From the NCBI RefSeq assembly GCF_039544105.1, contig NZ_BAABLA010000028.1: a stretch of DNA of 64,000 nucleotides; one strand, 5' to 3'. The position numbers and the translations under genes are program-made. How positions within the stretch are numbered: position 1 is the first letter of the stretch; each line of letters opens with the position of its first letter. The notes under the pieces are model-generated. The model had not been told where the DNA came from. It saw only the letters and a list, made by a program, of their open reading frames with translations, and ran no database searches. The DNA is from Haloechinothrix_A salitolerans (lineage in GTDB: Bacteria > Actinomycetota > Actinomycetes > Mycobacteriales > Pseudonocardiaceae). Below, piece by piece: positions 42,790-51,065 of the stretch.

Positions 42790-43323
42790 GTGCGGATCGA
42801 CTCACGATCGCTGCGAACATGCCTCGGCTACTTCGCGACTGGTGTCACGGTCGTCACCGTGGAAGCCGACGGCGAGGCTCACGGAGCCACGGTCAACGCG
42901 TTCACCGCGGTATCCCTTGAGCCGCCGCTCGTGCTGGTATCGCTGGATCGCGACACCAAGATCTGCAAGTACCTCGACGATCGGCCGTTCACGGTCAACG
43001 TGCTACGTGATTCGCAGGACGACGTGGCGCTGAACTTCGCGGGCAAGCCGATGTCCGATCCGGTGCGGTGGGAGTGGCCTGGCGGCGAATTGGCGCCGCG
43101 GCTGGCTGGGTCGCTCGCCGCGATCGCGTGTACCCCGTGGCGCAGCTACGACGGTGGTGACCACGTGCTGTATCTGGGTGAGGTCGTCAACATCGAGCAT
43201 CGCGGTGGCGAGCCGCTGGTGTTCTACTGCGGCAAGTTCCGTCATCTCGGTTCCGCGTTCGCCGAGGTTCCGTGGCTGGAGTCCGCCGACTACCCCGGCC
43301 TGTCGTGGTTCCCGTCCAGCTGA
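42790..43323 (+). CDS. Flavin reductase component of a two-component monooxygenase
   Basis: 177 residues from GTG 42790, chosen because GGCGGGA lies seven bases upstream and homologues start near here; ATG 42763 overlaps a palindromic operator. The flavin reductase fold is recognised by LGYFATGVTVVTVEADGEAH, NAFTAVSLEPPLVLVSLD and the FTVNVLRDSQDDVALNFAG stretch, with GGDHVLYLGEVVNIEHR near the end. It reduces FMN/FAD with NAD(P)H and passes free reduced flavin to the oxygenase encoded directly downstream (43359). Confidence 0.9.
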   Translation: MRIDSRSLRTCLGYFATGVTVVTVEADGEAHGATVNAFTAVSLEPPLVLVSLDRDTKICKYLDDRPFTVNVLRDSQDDVALNFAGKPMSDPVRWEWPGGELAPRLAGSLAAIACTPWRSYDGGDHVLYLGEVVNIEHRGGEPLVFYCGKFRHLGSAFAEVPWLESADYPGLSWFPSS

Positions 43324-43358
43324 TCACGCCGAAGTTATCCGCGTGAAGGGAGCGGAAA

Positions 43359-44912
43359 GTGACCACACAGCAGGAAACCGCAGCCGAAAGGATGGCCAAT
43401 CGTGCCAAGCGTCCGATGACGGGTGATGAGTACCTGGAGAGCTTGCGCGATGGCAGGGACGTCTTCATCTACGGCGAGAAGGTCAAGGACGTGACCACAC
43501 ACCCGGCCTTCCGCAACGCGGCGCGCATGACGGCACGACTGTACGACGCCCTCCACGATCCGGAGAAGCAGTCGGTCGTCACGGCGCCAACCGACACCGG
43601 TAACGGCGGTATCACGCATCCATTTTTCCGTACTCCGCGCTCGCGGGAGGATCTCTACGCTGACCGCGACGCCATCGCCGAGTGGGCGCGGATGACCTAC
43701 GGCTGGCTGGGCCGTAGCCCGGACTACAAGGCAAGTTTTCTCGGCACGCTCGGCGCGAACGCCGAGTTTTACGAGCCGTACAGCGAGAACGCGCGTCGCT
43801 GGTACACCGAGTCACAGGAGCGGCTGCTCTACTGGAACCACGCGATCATCAACCCGCCCGTCGACCGCAACCGGCAGCCCGACGAGGTGAAGGACGTCTT
43901 CGTGCATGTCGAAGAGGAGCGCGACGACGGCCTGATCGCTTCCGGTGCGAAGGTCGTGGCGACCGGCTCTGCGATCACGCACTACAACTTCATCGCCCAC
44001 TACGGGCTCCCGATCAAGACGCGGGAGTTCGCGCTGGTGTGCACGATTCCGATGAACGCGCCCGGGATGAAGCTGATCTGCCGCGCGTCCTACGCGCAGA
44101 CAGCCGACCAGATGGGCAGTCCGTTCGACTACCCGCTGTCGTCGAGGCTGGACGAGAACGACACGATCTTCGTGCTGGACAAGGTGAAGATCCCGTGGGA
44201 GAACGTGTTCATCTACGGTGACCCGGAGAAGGCGAGCACCTTCTTCCCAGGTTCGGGTTTCCTGCACCGATTCACCTTCCACGGCGTGACCCGGCTCGCC
44301 GTCAAGCTCGACTTCATCGCTGGCTTGCTGTTGAAGGGCGTCGCGGCGACCGGCACGAAAGACTTCCGAGGGATCCAGACCCGCGTCGGCGAGGTCATTG
44401 GCTGGCGCAACATGTTCTGGGCGATCTCGGACGCGATGTGCGCGCGGCCGGACGAATGGGTCGATGGTGCGGTGCTGCCGCACCTGGACTACGGACTGGC
44501 GTACCGCTGGTTCATGACGGTCGGGTATCCGCGCATCCGCGAGATCATCCTGCAGGACCTCGGCAGCGGGCTGATCTACCTGCCCTCGCACGTCAAGGAC
44601 CTCAAGTCGCCGGAGATCCGGCCGTACCTCGACCGCTACCTGCGCGGCACGGACGACATGGACGCCGTCGAGCGGATCAAGCTGATGAAACTGATCTGGG
44701 ACTCCATCGGCACCGAGTTCGGCGGCAGGCACGAACTGTACGAGCGCAACTACTCCGGCAACCACGAGGGCGTGCGCGCCGAGTTGCTGTTCGCCGCCCA
44801 GGAGTCCGGCATGGCCGACGACATGACTGGCTTCGCCGAGCAGTGCATGGCCGAGTACGACCTGGACGGCTGGACCGTGCCCGATCTGTTCAACCCGGAC
44901 GGCGACCGCTGA
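43359..44912 (+). CDS. FADH2-dependent phenol/4-hydroxyphenylacetate monooxygenase, oxygenase component (HpaB/PheA1 type)
   Basis: 517 residues with an acyl-CoA dehydrogenase-like fold. Family marks: RPMTGDEYLESLRDGRDVFI at the N-terminus, HAIINPPVDRNRQP, VKVVATGSAITHYNFIAHYG (split here as GAKVVATGSAITHYNF), DVERIKL-type IKLMKLIWDSIGTEFGGRHE at the end. It uses reduced flavin from the partner at 42790 and O2 to hydroxylate a phenol next to its hydroxyl, giving a catechol. Substrate (phenol, chlorophenol, 4-hydroxyphenylacetate) is not fixed by sequence; the absence of homoprotocatechuate meta-cleavage genes and the presence of ortho-cleavage genes favour phenol or halophenol. Confidence 0.9.
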   Translation: MTTQQETAAERMANRAKRPMTGDEYLESLRDGRDVFIYGEKVKDVTTHPAFRNAARMTARLYDALHDPEKQSVVTAPTDTGNGGITHPFFRTPRSREDLYADRDAIAEWARMTYGWLGRSPDYKASFLGTLGANAEFYEPYSENARRWYTESQERLLYWNHAIINPPVDRNRQPDEVKDVFVHVEEERDDGLIASGAKVVATGSAITHYNFIAHYGLPIKTREFALVCTIPMNAPGMKLICRASYAQTADQMGSPFDYPLSSRLDENDTIFVLDKVKIPWENVFIYGDPEKASTFFPGSGFLHRFTFHGVTRLAVKLDFIAGLLLKGVAATGTKDFRGIQTRVGEVIGWRNMFWAISDAMCARPDEWVDGAVLPHLDYGLAYRWFMTVGYPRIREIILQDLGSGLIYLPSHVKDLKSPEIRPYLDRYLRGTDDMDAVERIKLMKLIWDSIGTEFGGRHELYERNYSGNHEGVRAELLFAAQESGMADDMTGFAEQCMAEYDLDGWTVPDLFNPDGDR

Positions 44913-44987
44913 CGTCTCGCACGACCACCGAACCAGCGGCGCGAGCGCCATAGCGGTACCCGGCGCTCGGCCGGAAAGGAGCTGATC

Positions 44988-45767
44988 ATGACTACCGAGC
45001 GTGTCGCGACCGTTGTGGGTGACCTCGTCAACCGGATCAACGATGCGATCGCCAAGCATGAAGTGACCTACGACGAGTACCGCGCGGCGGTGAACTACCT
45101 CATCCGGGTCGGCGAGGCCGGGGAGTGGCCGCTGTTCACCGACGTGTTCTTCGAGCACACGGTGGAGCAGCTGAACCAGGGTGAGGGCGGCACCATCATG
45201 GGGCCGTACTACGTCCCGGACGCGCCATGGCTGGAGCGCCCGTACGTGTTGCCGATGCGCGAGGATGAGAAGGGTGATCCGCTGATCCTGTCCGGGACCG
45301 TACGTTCCACGAGCGGTGATCCCATACCCGGCGCGGTGCTGGACATGTGGCAGGCGGACGCTGACACCAACTACTCGAACATCCAGCAGGAGCCGCCGCC
45401 GTTCAACCTGCGGGGCAAGATGACCACCGACGAGAACGGCGAGTTCGAGGTCCGCACCATCGTGCCGCCGTACTACCACTTGCCACGCGGTGGACCGATG
45501 GAGGAACTGCTCAAGGCGGCGGGCTGGCACGACTTCCGGCCGGGGCACCTGCACTTCATCGTCTCCGCCGATGGCTACACGCCGCTGACGACCCAGCTGT
45601 ACTTCGAAGGCGACCGGTATCTCGACTCGGACGTCGCCAGTGCGGTCAAGCCCGAGCTGATCCTGACCCTGCGGGAGCACGACTCGCCTGAGGAGATGGA
45701 TGCGCGCGGGATGACAAAGCCCTTCTTCACCACGTCCCACGAGTTCCGGCTCAAGCCGGCGGGGTAA
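44988..45767 (+). CDS. Catechol/chlorocatechol 1,2-dioxygenase
   Basis: 259 residues, shorter than typical catechol dioxygenases and close to chlorocatechol dioxygenases. The N-terminus (HEVTYDEYRAAVNYLIRVGE, AGEWPLFTDVFFEHTVEQL) resembles rhodococcal ClcA. Fe(III) ligands: Tyr in DADTNYSNIQQ, Tyr in VPPYYHLPRGGP, and both His in FRPGHLHFIVSADG. It opens catechol (or a chlorinated catechol) to cis,cis-muconate. GGAAAGGAG precedes the ATG at 44988. The dienelactone hydrolase gene follows 20 bases later. Confidence 0.87.
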   Translation: MTTERVATVVGDLVNRINDAIAKHEVTYDEYRAAVNYLIRVGEAGEWPLFTDVFFEHTVEQLNQGEGGTIMGPYYVPDAPWLERPYVLPMREDEKGDPLILSGTVRSTSGDPIPGAVLDMWQADADTNYSNIQQEPPPFNLRGKMTTDENGEFEVRTIVPPYYHLPRGGPMEELLKAAGWHDFRPGHLHFIVSADGYTPLTTQLYFEGDRYLDSDVASAVKPELILTLREHDSPEEMDARGMTKPFFTTSHEFRLKPAG

Positions 45768-45787
45768 CGGCGCTCGGGGGAGGTTAT

Positions 45788-46555
45788 ATGTGTCATCCGG
45801 AAGATGTCGACAAGCCGGTTCCCGGGGTCGCGCGAGAGGAGGTCGGGATTTCGCTGGCGTCGGGGGAGCGGCTACCGGGGTCGTGCTGCCGTCCAGAGCG
45901 CGGGCGCGGCCCAGGGATCCTGCTGATCTCGGACATCTACGGGCGGACACCGTTCTACCAGCACCTGGCGGAGCGGCTCGCCGGCGCGGGCTACGTCGCG
46001 CTGCTGCCGGATATGTTCTTCCGGCTCGGTCCGCTGCCGGAGGTCACCCGAGACGCGGCGTTCGCCCGCTGGGACCGGCTCGACGAACATCAGGCACTGT
46101 CCGATCTGGAATCCGCGATCGGGTGGTTGCGCCAACACGCGGACTCGCGGACGTCGACGGTGGGGCAGCTCGGGTTCTGTCTCGGCGGCACGTTCGCCCT
46201 CGACCTGTGTGCCCGGCTCGACGACTTGGCGACCGTGTGCTACTACGCGTTCCCGAAGAGCAGGAGCGGGCCCAACCAAGCCCCACGTCCGATAGACATC
46301 GTCAACGCCATCCAGGGACCGATCCTGTCGTTCTGGGGCGATGCCGACTACATCGACCTCGATGAGGTGCGCGAATTCTCGGACGAGGTGCGTGCGCACG
46401 GCATCAGCTACGGCGACGAGATCTACCCGGGTGCGGGGCATGGCTTTCTGAGCGGGCTCATCGAGGACAGCGACAACACCGGCGCGGCAACGGACTCCTG
46501 GTCCAAGACGCTCGACTTCTATGCCGCGCATCTCACGGGCGCGCGTGTCAGCTGA
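45788..46555 (+). CDS. Dienelactone hydrolase family protein
   Basis: 255 residues with the dienelactone hydrolase triad: Cys in QLGFCLGGTFALDL, Asp in FWGDADYIDLDE, His in YPGAGHGFLSG. The N-terminus contains ILLISDIYGRTPFYQHLAER, the usual GxPGxx-like region before the nucleophile. The family hydrolyses dienelactone to maleylacetate, the step needed for chlorinated or hydroxylated muconates but not for plain muconate. Its place between a ClcA-like dioxygenase and a cycloisomerase supports a modified ortho-cleavage route. Confidence 0.88.
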   Translation: MCHPEDVDKPVPGVAREEVGISLASGERLPGSCCRPERGRGPGILLISDIYGRTPFYQHLAERLAGAGYVALLPDMFFRLGPLPEVTRDAAFARWDRLDEHQALSDLESAIGWLRQHADSRTSTVGQLGFCLGGTFALDLCARLDDLATVCYYAFPKSRSGPNQAPRPIDIVNAIQGPILSFWGDADYIDLDEVREFSDEVRAHGISYGDEIYPGAGHGFLSGLIEDSDNTGAATDSWSKTLDFYAAHLTGARVS

Positions 46556-46607
46556 CTCTGGCCCGCGCATGGACCAGCGCCGACTACGTTAAGGAGCCCC
46601 TTTCGCG

Positions 46608-47729
46608 ATGACCCGGCTCACCGTCGAGTCCGTCAACACCGCCATCATCGACCTGCCGCTGCGGCGACAGCACCGGTTCTCGTCACTGACGATCGACCAC
46701 CAGAGTTACGTGCTGGTCCGGGTGCGCACCGCCGAGGGGATCGAGGGAATCGGCGAGGCCGTCGTCCCCGGCGGGCCGTGGTGGGGTGGCGAGTCCATCG
46801 AGGGCATTAAGGTGGCCATCGACACCTACCTCGGGCCGTGCCTGACTGGGCGGGACGCCACCCAGGTGGAGTCGCTGCGCCGCGAGATGGACCGACTCGT
46901 CCACGGCAACCCGTTCGCCAAGGCCTCGGTCGAGATGGCGTTGTTCGACGCCTGGGGCAAGGCGCTCGGCGTCCCCGTCTACGACCTGTTCGGCGGGCTT
47001 TATCGGGAGACGATCCCGGTGACGTGGGCGCTTGGCGCCGACGACGCCAAGGTCGTCATCGACGAGATCGAAGGCAAGCTCGACGCGGGGCTGCACGCCA
47101 GCTTCAAACTGAAGATGGGTGCGGAAGCGCCCGCGCGCGACGTCGCGCGCGTCCTGGACGTGACGCGGGCGCTCGCGAAGCGCACCAGTCTGCGAGTGGA
47201 CCTGAACTGCGCCTGGGACGAGCTGGCGGCGACGCGATGGCTGCCGGAACTGGAAGCGGGCGGAATCGAACTGGTGGAACAGCCGGTTCCTGGGTGGAAC
47301 GTCGACGCGCTCGCGCGGCTCAGTGCGCTGCTTCAGATCCCGATCATGGCCGACGAGAGCGTGTGGAGTCCGCAGGACGCCTTCTCGCTGGCACGCGCGG
47401 CCGCCGCCGACGTCTTCGCCCTGAAGATCCCGAAGTCGGGCGGTCTCACGATGGTCCGTCGCGTCGCGGACATCGCGGCCGCGGCCGGTATCGGCTGTCA
47501 CGGCGGGACGACGATCGAGAGCTCCATCGGCACCGCGGCGAGCGCCCAGTTGTACGGTGCGTTGCCCGAGGTCACCGAAGGGAGCGAGCTGTTCGGTCCC
47601 CTCCTGCTCGCCGACGACGTCGTCGCCGAAGGGCTCGAGTACCGCGACGGGAATCTGCATGTCCCGAGCGGCCCCGGCATCGGCGTCACCCTTGATGAGG
47701 ACAAGGTCCGCCACTACACCCGTGAGTGA
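46608..47729 (+). CDS. Muconate cycloisomerase family enzyme
   Basis: 373 residues, enolase superfamily (MLE subgroup). The N-terminal capping domain includes DHQSYVLVRVRTAEGIEGIG; the barrel holds the catalytic Lys pair in ASFKLKMGAEAP and ALKIPKSGGL, and metal ligands in LRVDLNCAWD, ELVEQPVPG and IMADESVWS. It converts cis,cis-muconate (or its chloro derivative) to muconolactone or dienelactone. KEGSExFGP-like EGSELFGPLLLADD is typical of the group. AAGGAGCCCC precedes the ATG. It is the last gene of the plus-strand cluster and is followed by a palindromic repeat. Confidence 0.9.
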   Translation: MTRLTVESVNTAIIDLPLRRQHRFSSLTIDHQSYVLVRVRTAEGIEGIGEAVVPGGPWWGGESIEGIKVAIDTYLGPCLTGRDATQVESLRREMDRLVHGNPFAKASVEMALFDAWGKALGVPVYDLFGGLYRETIPVTWALGADDAKVVIDEIEGKLDAGLHASFKLKMGAEAPARDVARVLDVTRALAKRTSLRVDLNCAWDELAATRWLPELEAGGIELVEQPVPGWNVDALARLSALLQIPIMADESVWSPQDAFSLARAAAADVFALKIPKSGGLTMVRRVADIAAAAGIGCHGGTTIESSIGTAASAQLYGALPEVTEGSELFGPLLLADDVVAEGLEYRDGNLHVPSGPGIGVTLDEDKVRHYTRE

Positions 47730-47758
47730 CGTCGCGCCCGGCGTCACAAGGCGGGAAC

Positions 47759-47798
47759 GTGAGCAGTTGTGGTCGTCTGAACGACCAGAATCGCTCAC
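47759..47798. repeat. Palindromic repeat after the muconate cycloisomerase gene
   Basis: GTGAGC (47759-47764) pairs with GCTCAC (47793-47798), and inside it TGGTCGT pairs with ACGACCA around CTGA. It shares sequence and layout with 28288-28323. It lies 30 bases after the stop and probably terminates transcription before the arginine operon. Confidence 0.7.
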
Positions 47799-47839
47799 AT
47801 TCCACACCGCGCCAGTGACACAACGCACCCGAAATCGAT

Positions 47840-47868
47840 TTGAGTAGCTTTGCATGGTAGTGCATACT
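47840..47868 (+). promoter_or_regulatory. Predicted argC promoter with TGCAT repeats (candidate ArgR site)
   Basis: TTGAGT (47840-47845) and CATACT (47863-47868) are 17 bases apart. The -10 ends seven bases before the argC ATG, so the mRNA would start at or next to the start codon. TGCAT occurs twice (about 47851 and 47861), in AT-rich sequence between and over the hexamers, where an ArgR box would block RNA polymerase. Confidence 0.55.
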
Positions 47869-47875
47869 CATACAC

Positions 47876-48919
47876 ATGACGGTTACGGTCGCTGTTGCAG
47901 GGGCAAGCGGATACGCCGGGGGCGAGCTTCTGCGCCTGCTGCTCACCCACCCCGACGTGCGCATTGGCACGCTCACCGCGGGCGGGAACGCGGGCACCCC
48001 GCTGGGGCAACATCACCCGCACCTCACGCCGCTCGCTGATCGAACGCTCGCCGACACCACGCCCGAAGCGCTCCGCGGCCACGACGTGGTGTTCCTCGCC
48101 CTGCCGCACGGCCACAGCGCCGAGCTCGCCGGGCAACTCGGCGACGACACCCTGGTCGTTGACCTCGGTGCTGACCACCGGCTCACCGACGCCGACGCAT
48201 GGCACCGCTGGTACGGCGGCGAGTACGCGGGCGCCTGGCCATACGGACTGCCCGAACTGCCGCTACCGGACGGCAGCGTCCAGCGCGGCGCGCTCCGGGA
48301 CGTGCGTCGCGTCGCCGTGCCCGGCTGTTACCCGACCGGCGGCACCCTCGCCGTCGCGCCGGCGCTGCATACCGGGCTGATCGAGCCGGACGTCACCGTC
48401 GTGTCGGTTACCGGCAGCTCCGGGGCGGGCAAGGCGCTCAAGCCGCACCTGCTCGGCGCCGAGGTGATGGGCTCGGTCAGTGCCTACGGCGTCGGCGGAG
48501 CGCACCGGCACACGCCCGAGTTCACCCAGAACCTCAGCCGTGCGGCGGGGCAGCGCGTGTCGGTGTCGTTCACGCCGGTGCTCGCGCCGATGCCGCGCGG
48601 CATTCTCACCACCGCGAGCGCGCCGCTCACCGCCGGCATGGACGCTGACGCTGTCCGTGCGATTTACGCCAAGACGTACGCCGAGGAACCGTTCGTGCAC
48701 GTGTTGCCGGAGGGCTCCTGGCCGACGACGGCGGCGACGGTTGGCTCGAACAACGTCGTCATACAGGTCACGGTGGACGTCGACACCCGCAGGCTGGTCG
48801 TCATCGCGGCCATCGACAACCTCACCAAGGGCACGGCTGGTGGCGCGGTGCAGTGCATGAACCTCGCGCTCGGCCTGCCGGAAACCGCAGGACTACCCAC
48901 GACAGGAGTCGCACCGTGA
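47876..48919 (+). CDS. argC: N-acetyl-gamma-glutamyl-phosphate reductase
   Basis: 347 residues. NADPH-dependent third step of arginine synthesis. Rossmann motif VAVAGASGYAGGELLRLLL at the N-terminus; the catalytic Cys is in RVAVPGCYPTGGTLAVAPAL; the active-site His region is VGGAHRHTPEFTQNL. The ATG 47876 has no Shine-Dalgarno sequence and follows a -10-like hexamer by seven bases, so translation is probably leaderless. First gene of argCJBDFRGH; its stop overlaps the argJ start (GTGA). Confidence 0.97.
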   Translation: MTVTVAVAGASGYAGGELLRLLLTHPDVRIGTLTAGGNAGTPLGQHHPHLTPLADRTLADTTPEALRGHDVVFLALPHGHSAELAGQLGDDTLVVDLGADHRLTDADAWHRWYGGEYAGAWPYGLPELPLPDGSVQRGALRDVRRVAVPGCYPTGGTLAVAPALHTGLIEPDVTVVSVTGSSGAGKALKPHLLGAEVMGSVSAYGVGGAHRHTPEFTQNLSRAAGQRVSVSFTPVLAPMPRGILTTASAPLTAGMDADAVRAIYAKTYAEEPFVHVLPEGSWPTTAATVGSNNVVIQVTVDVDTRRLVVIAAIDNLTKGTAGGAVQCMNLALGLPETAGLPTTGVAP

Positions 48920-50148
48920 CCGATGTGACCACTACCGTCGAGCCAATCGCAGTACCCGGCGTGTCCACCGACAGCGGCGTCACCACGCCCGCCGGATTTC
49001 GCGCGTCCGGCATCGCCTCGGGGATCAAAGACAGTGGGGCACTCGACCTCGCCCTTGTCGTCAACGATGGCCCTAAGCAGGACGCGGCTGGCGTGTTCAC
49101 CCGCAACCTCGTCAAGGCCGCGCCGGTGCTGTGGTCGCAGCAGGTGCTCACCGAGCGCAGGCTGCGCGCGGTGGTGCTGAACTCCGGCGGCGCCAACGCC
49201 GCGACCGGCCCCGAAGGCTTCCAGGACACGCACGCCACCGCCGAGAAGGTCGCCGAGGCGTTGACCAGCGACGAGCAGGAGGTCGGAGCCATCGAGGTCG
49301 CGGTGTGCTCCACCGGCCTGATCGGCGAGCGGCTGCCTATGGACGCGCTGCTGCCTGGGGTTGATACGGCGACGTCGGCGCTGTCCAGCAGTCCGGAGTC
49401 GGCGCTGCACGCCGCGACCGCCGTGATGACCACCGACTCGCGACCCAAACAGGCCAATGCCAGTCATCCGGGCGGCTGGAGCGTCGGTGGCTTCGCGAAG
49501 GGCGCGGGGATGCTCGCGCCGAACCTGGCCACGATGCTGTCCGTGATCACCACCGACGCTGCGCTCAGCGGGGAGGCGCTGGACACGGCGCTGCGGGCGG
49601 CGACGAAGGCGACGTTCGACCGGCTGGACGTCGACGGCGGCACGTCCACCAACGACACCGTGCTGTTGCTCGCCTCCGGCGCGAGTGGTGTCACCCCGTC
49701 GCTGGACGACTTCATCAGCACGCTCACCGACGTCTCCATGAGTTTGGTGCGGCAGTTGCAGGCCGACTCCGAGGGCGTGACCAAGCTGGTCGACATCACC
49801 GTGACGGGCGCGGCCAGCGACGGGGACGCCGTCCGAATCGGACGCACCGTCGCGGAGGACAACCTGGTCAAGACCGCGCTGTTCGGTTCCGACCCGAACT
49901 GGGGCCGGGTCGCCATGGCCGTGGGCCGCAGCGACGCGCGGGTCGACCCGTCGATGCTGTCGATCACGATCAACGACGTCCCGCTGCTGGCCGACGGTGT
50001 CCCGGCGCAGGATCGCTCCACTGTGGATCTCAGTGGTCCGCACGTCGAGATCGCGATCGGTGTCGGCGACGGCGACCACGCGGCCACGATCTACACCACC
50101 GACCTCTCCCACGGCTACGTCGAAGAGAACAGCGCGTACTCGTCATGA
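48916..50148 (+). CDS. argJ: Glutamate N-acetyltransferase / amino-acid acetyltransferase
   Basis: 410 residues from GTG 48916, overlapping the argC stop. ArgJ recycles the acetyl group from N-acetylornithine to glutamate, making the pathway cyclic. Characteristic sequences: GVTTPAGFRASGIASGIK at the start, LNSGGANAATGPEGFQDT, FAKGAGMLAPNLATMLSVIT with the Thr of ATM at which the precursor cleaves itself into two chains, DGGTSTNDTVLLLASG, and SDPNWGRVAMAVG. Translationally coupled to argB by ATGA. Confidence 0.97.
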   Translation: MTDVTTTVEPIAVPGVSTDSGVTTPAGFRASGIASGIKDSGALDLALVVNDGPKQDAAGVFTRNLVKAAPVLWSQQVLTERRLRAVVLNSGGANAATGPEGFQDTHATAEKVAEALTSDEQEVGAIEVAVCSTGLIGERLPMDALLPGVDTATSALSSSPESALHAATAVMTTDSRPKQANASHPGGWSVGGFAKGAGMLAPNLATMLSVITTDAALSGEALDTALRAATKATFDRLDVDGGTSTNDTVLLLASGASGVTPSLDDFISTLTDVSMSLVRQLQADSEGVTKLVDITVTGAASDGDAVRIGRTVAEDNLVKTALFGSDPNWGRVAMAVGRSDARVDPSMLSITINDVPLLADGVPAQDRSTVDLSGPHVEIAIGVGDGDHAATIYTTDLSHGYVEENSAYSS

Positions 50149-51065
50149 CCCCAAGCGAACAGACCATTCTCGCCGACACTCGGCTCGCCACGGCGGGGCA
50201 AAAGGCGGAAGTGCTGATCGAGGCGCTGCCGTGGTTGCAGCGATTCCACGGCGCGACCGTCGTGATCAAGTACGGCGGCAACGCCATGATCGACGACGAG
50301 CTGAAGCAAGCGTTCGCGCAGGACATGGTGTTCCTGCGGCTCGCGGGCATCCGGCCGGTCGTCGTGCACGGCGGCGGCCCGCAGATCTCGGCGATGCTGG
50401 ACCGTCTCGGCATCGACGGCGAGTTCACCGGGGGCCTGCGCGTCACGACGCCGGAGACGATGGACGTCGTCCGCATGGTGCTCACCGGGCAGGTCAGCCG
50501 CGAGCTGGTTGGTCTGATCAACGCCCATGGCCCCTACGCGGTCGGCATCTCCGGCGAGGACGCACACCTGTTCACCGCCACCCGCAAGCAGGCCACAGTG
50601 GACGGCGAACACGTCGACATCGGACTCGTCGGCGAGGTCACCAGCGTCAATCCCGACGCGGTGCTGGACATCGTCAACGCGGGCCGCATCCCTGTTGTGT
50701 CCACCGTGGCCCCGGACGCGAACGGCGTCGTGCATAACGTCAACGCGGACACGGCGGCCGGTGCGCTCGCGGCGGCACTGGGCGCGGAGAAACTCGTCGT
50801 ACTCACCGACGTCGAAGGCCTCTACGCCAACTGGCCCGACCGGTCGTCGCTGATCGACAAGGTACGAGTGGATCGGCTCGAAGAGATGCTGCCCGGCCTG
50901 GCCAGCGGCATGATCCCGAAGATGGAGGCGTGCGTGCACGCGGTGCGCGGCGGCGTGGGGCGGGCGCACGTGATCGACGGCAGGCTCGCGCACTCGGTGT
51001 TGTTGGAAGTGTTCACGTCGAGCGGAGTCGGCACGATGGTGCTGCCGGAACAGGAGCGGGCATGA
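50145..51065 (+). CDS. argB: Acetylglutamate kinase
   Basis: 306 residues. Amino-acid kinase fold: TVVIKYGGNAMIDDELKQAF with the phosphate-binding Lys and GGN, RPVVVHGGGPQISAMLDRLG, and the later NVNADTAAGALAAALGAEKL and LTDVEGLYANWPD. It phosphorylates N-acetylglutamate with ATP, usually the feedback-controlled step inhibited by arginine. The N-terminal extension (about 25 residues) includes the helix that mediates arginine-sensitive hexamers in relatives. It overlaps argJ and argD by four bases each. Confidence 0.97.
   Translation: MTPSEQTILADTRLATAGQKAEVLIEALPWLQRFHGATVVIKYGGNAMIDDELKQAFAQDMVFLRLAGIRPVVVHGGGPQISAMLDRLGIDGEFTGGLRVTTPETMDVVRMVLTGQVSRELVGLINAHGPYAVGISGEDAHLFTATRKQATVDGEHVDIGLVGEVTSVNPDAVLDIVNAGRIPVVSTVAPDANGVVHNVNADTAAGALAAALGAEKLVVLTDVEGLYANWPDRSSLIDKVRVDRLEEMLPGLASGMIPKMEACVHAVRGGVGRAHVIDGRLAHSVLLEVFTSSGVGTMVLPEQERA

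Noticed and set aside
43812..45950. 712-codon antisense frame across the monooxygenase and dioxygenase genes
   Set aside because: It crosses two certain genes and their gap; composition is typical of an antisense GC artefact.
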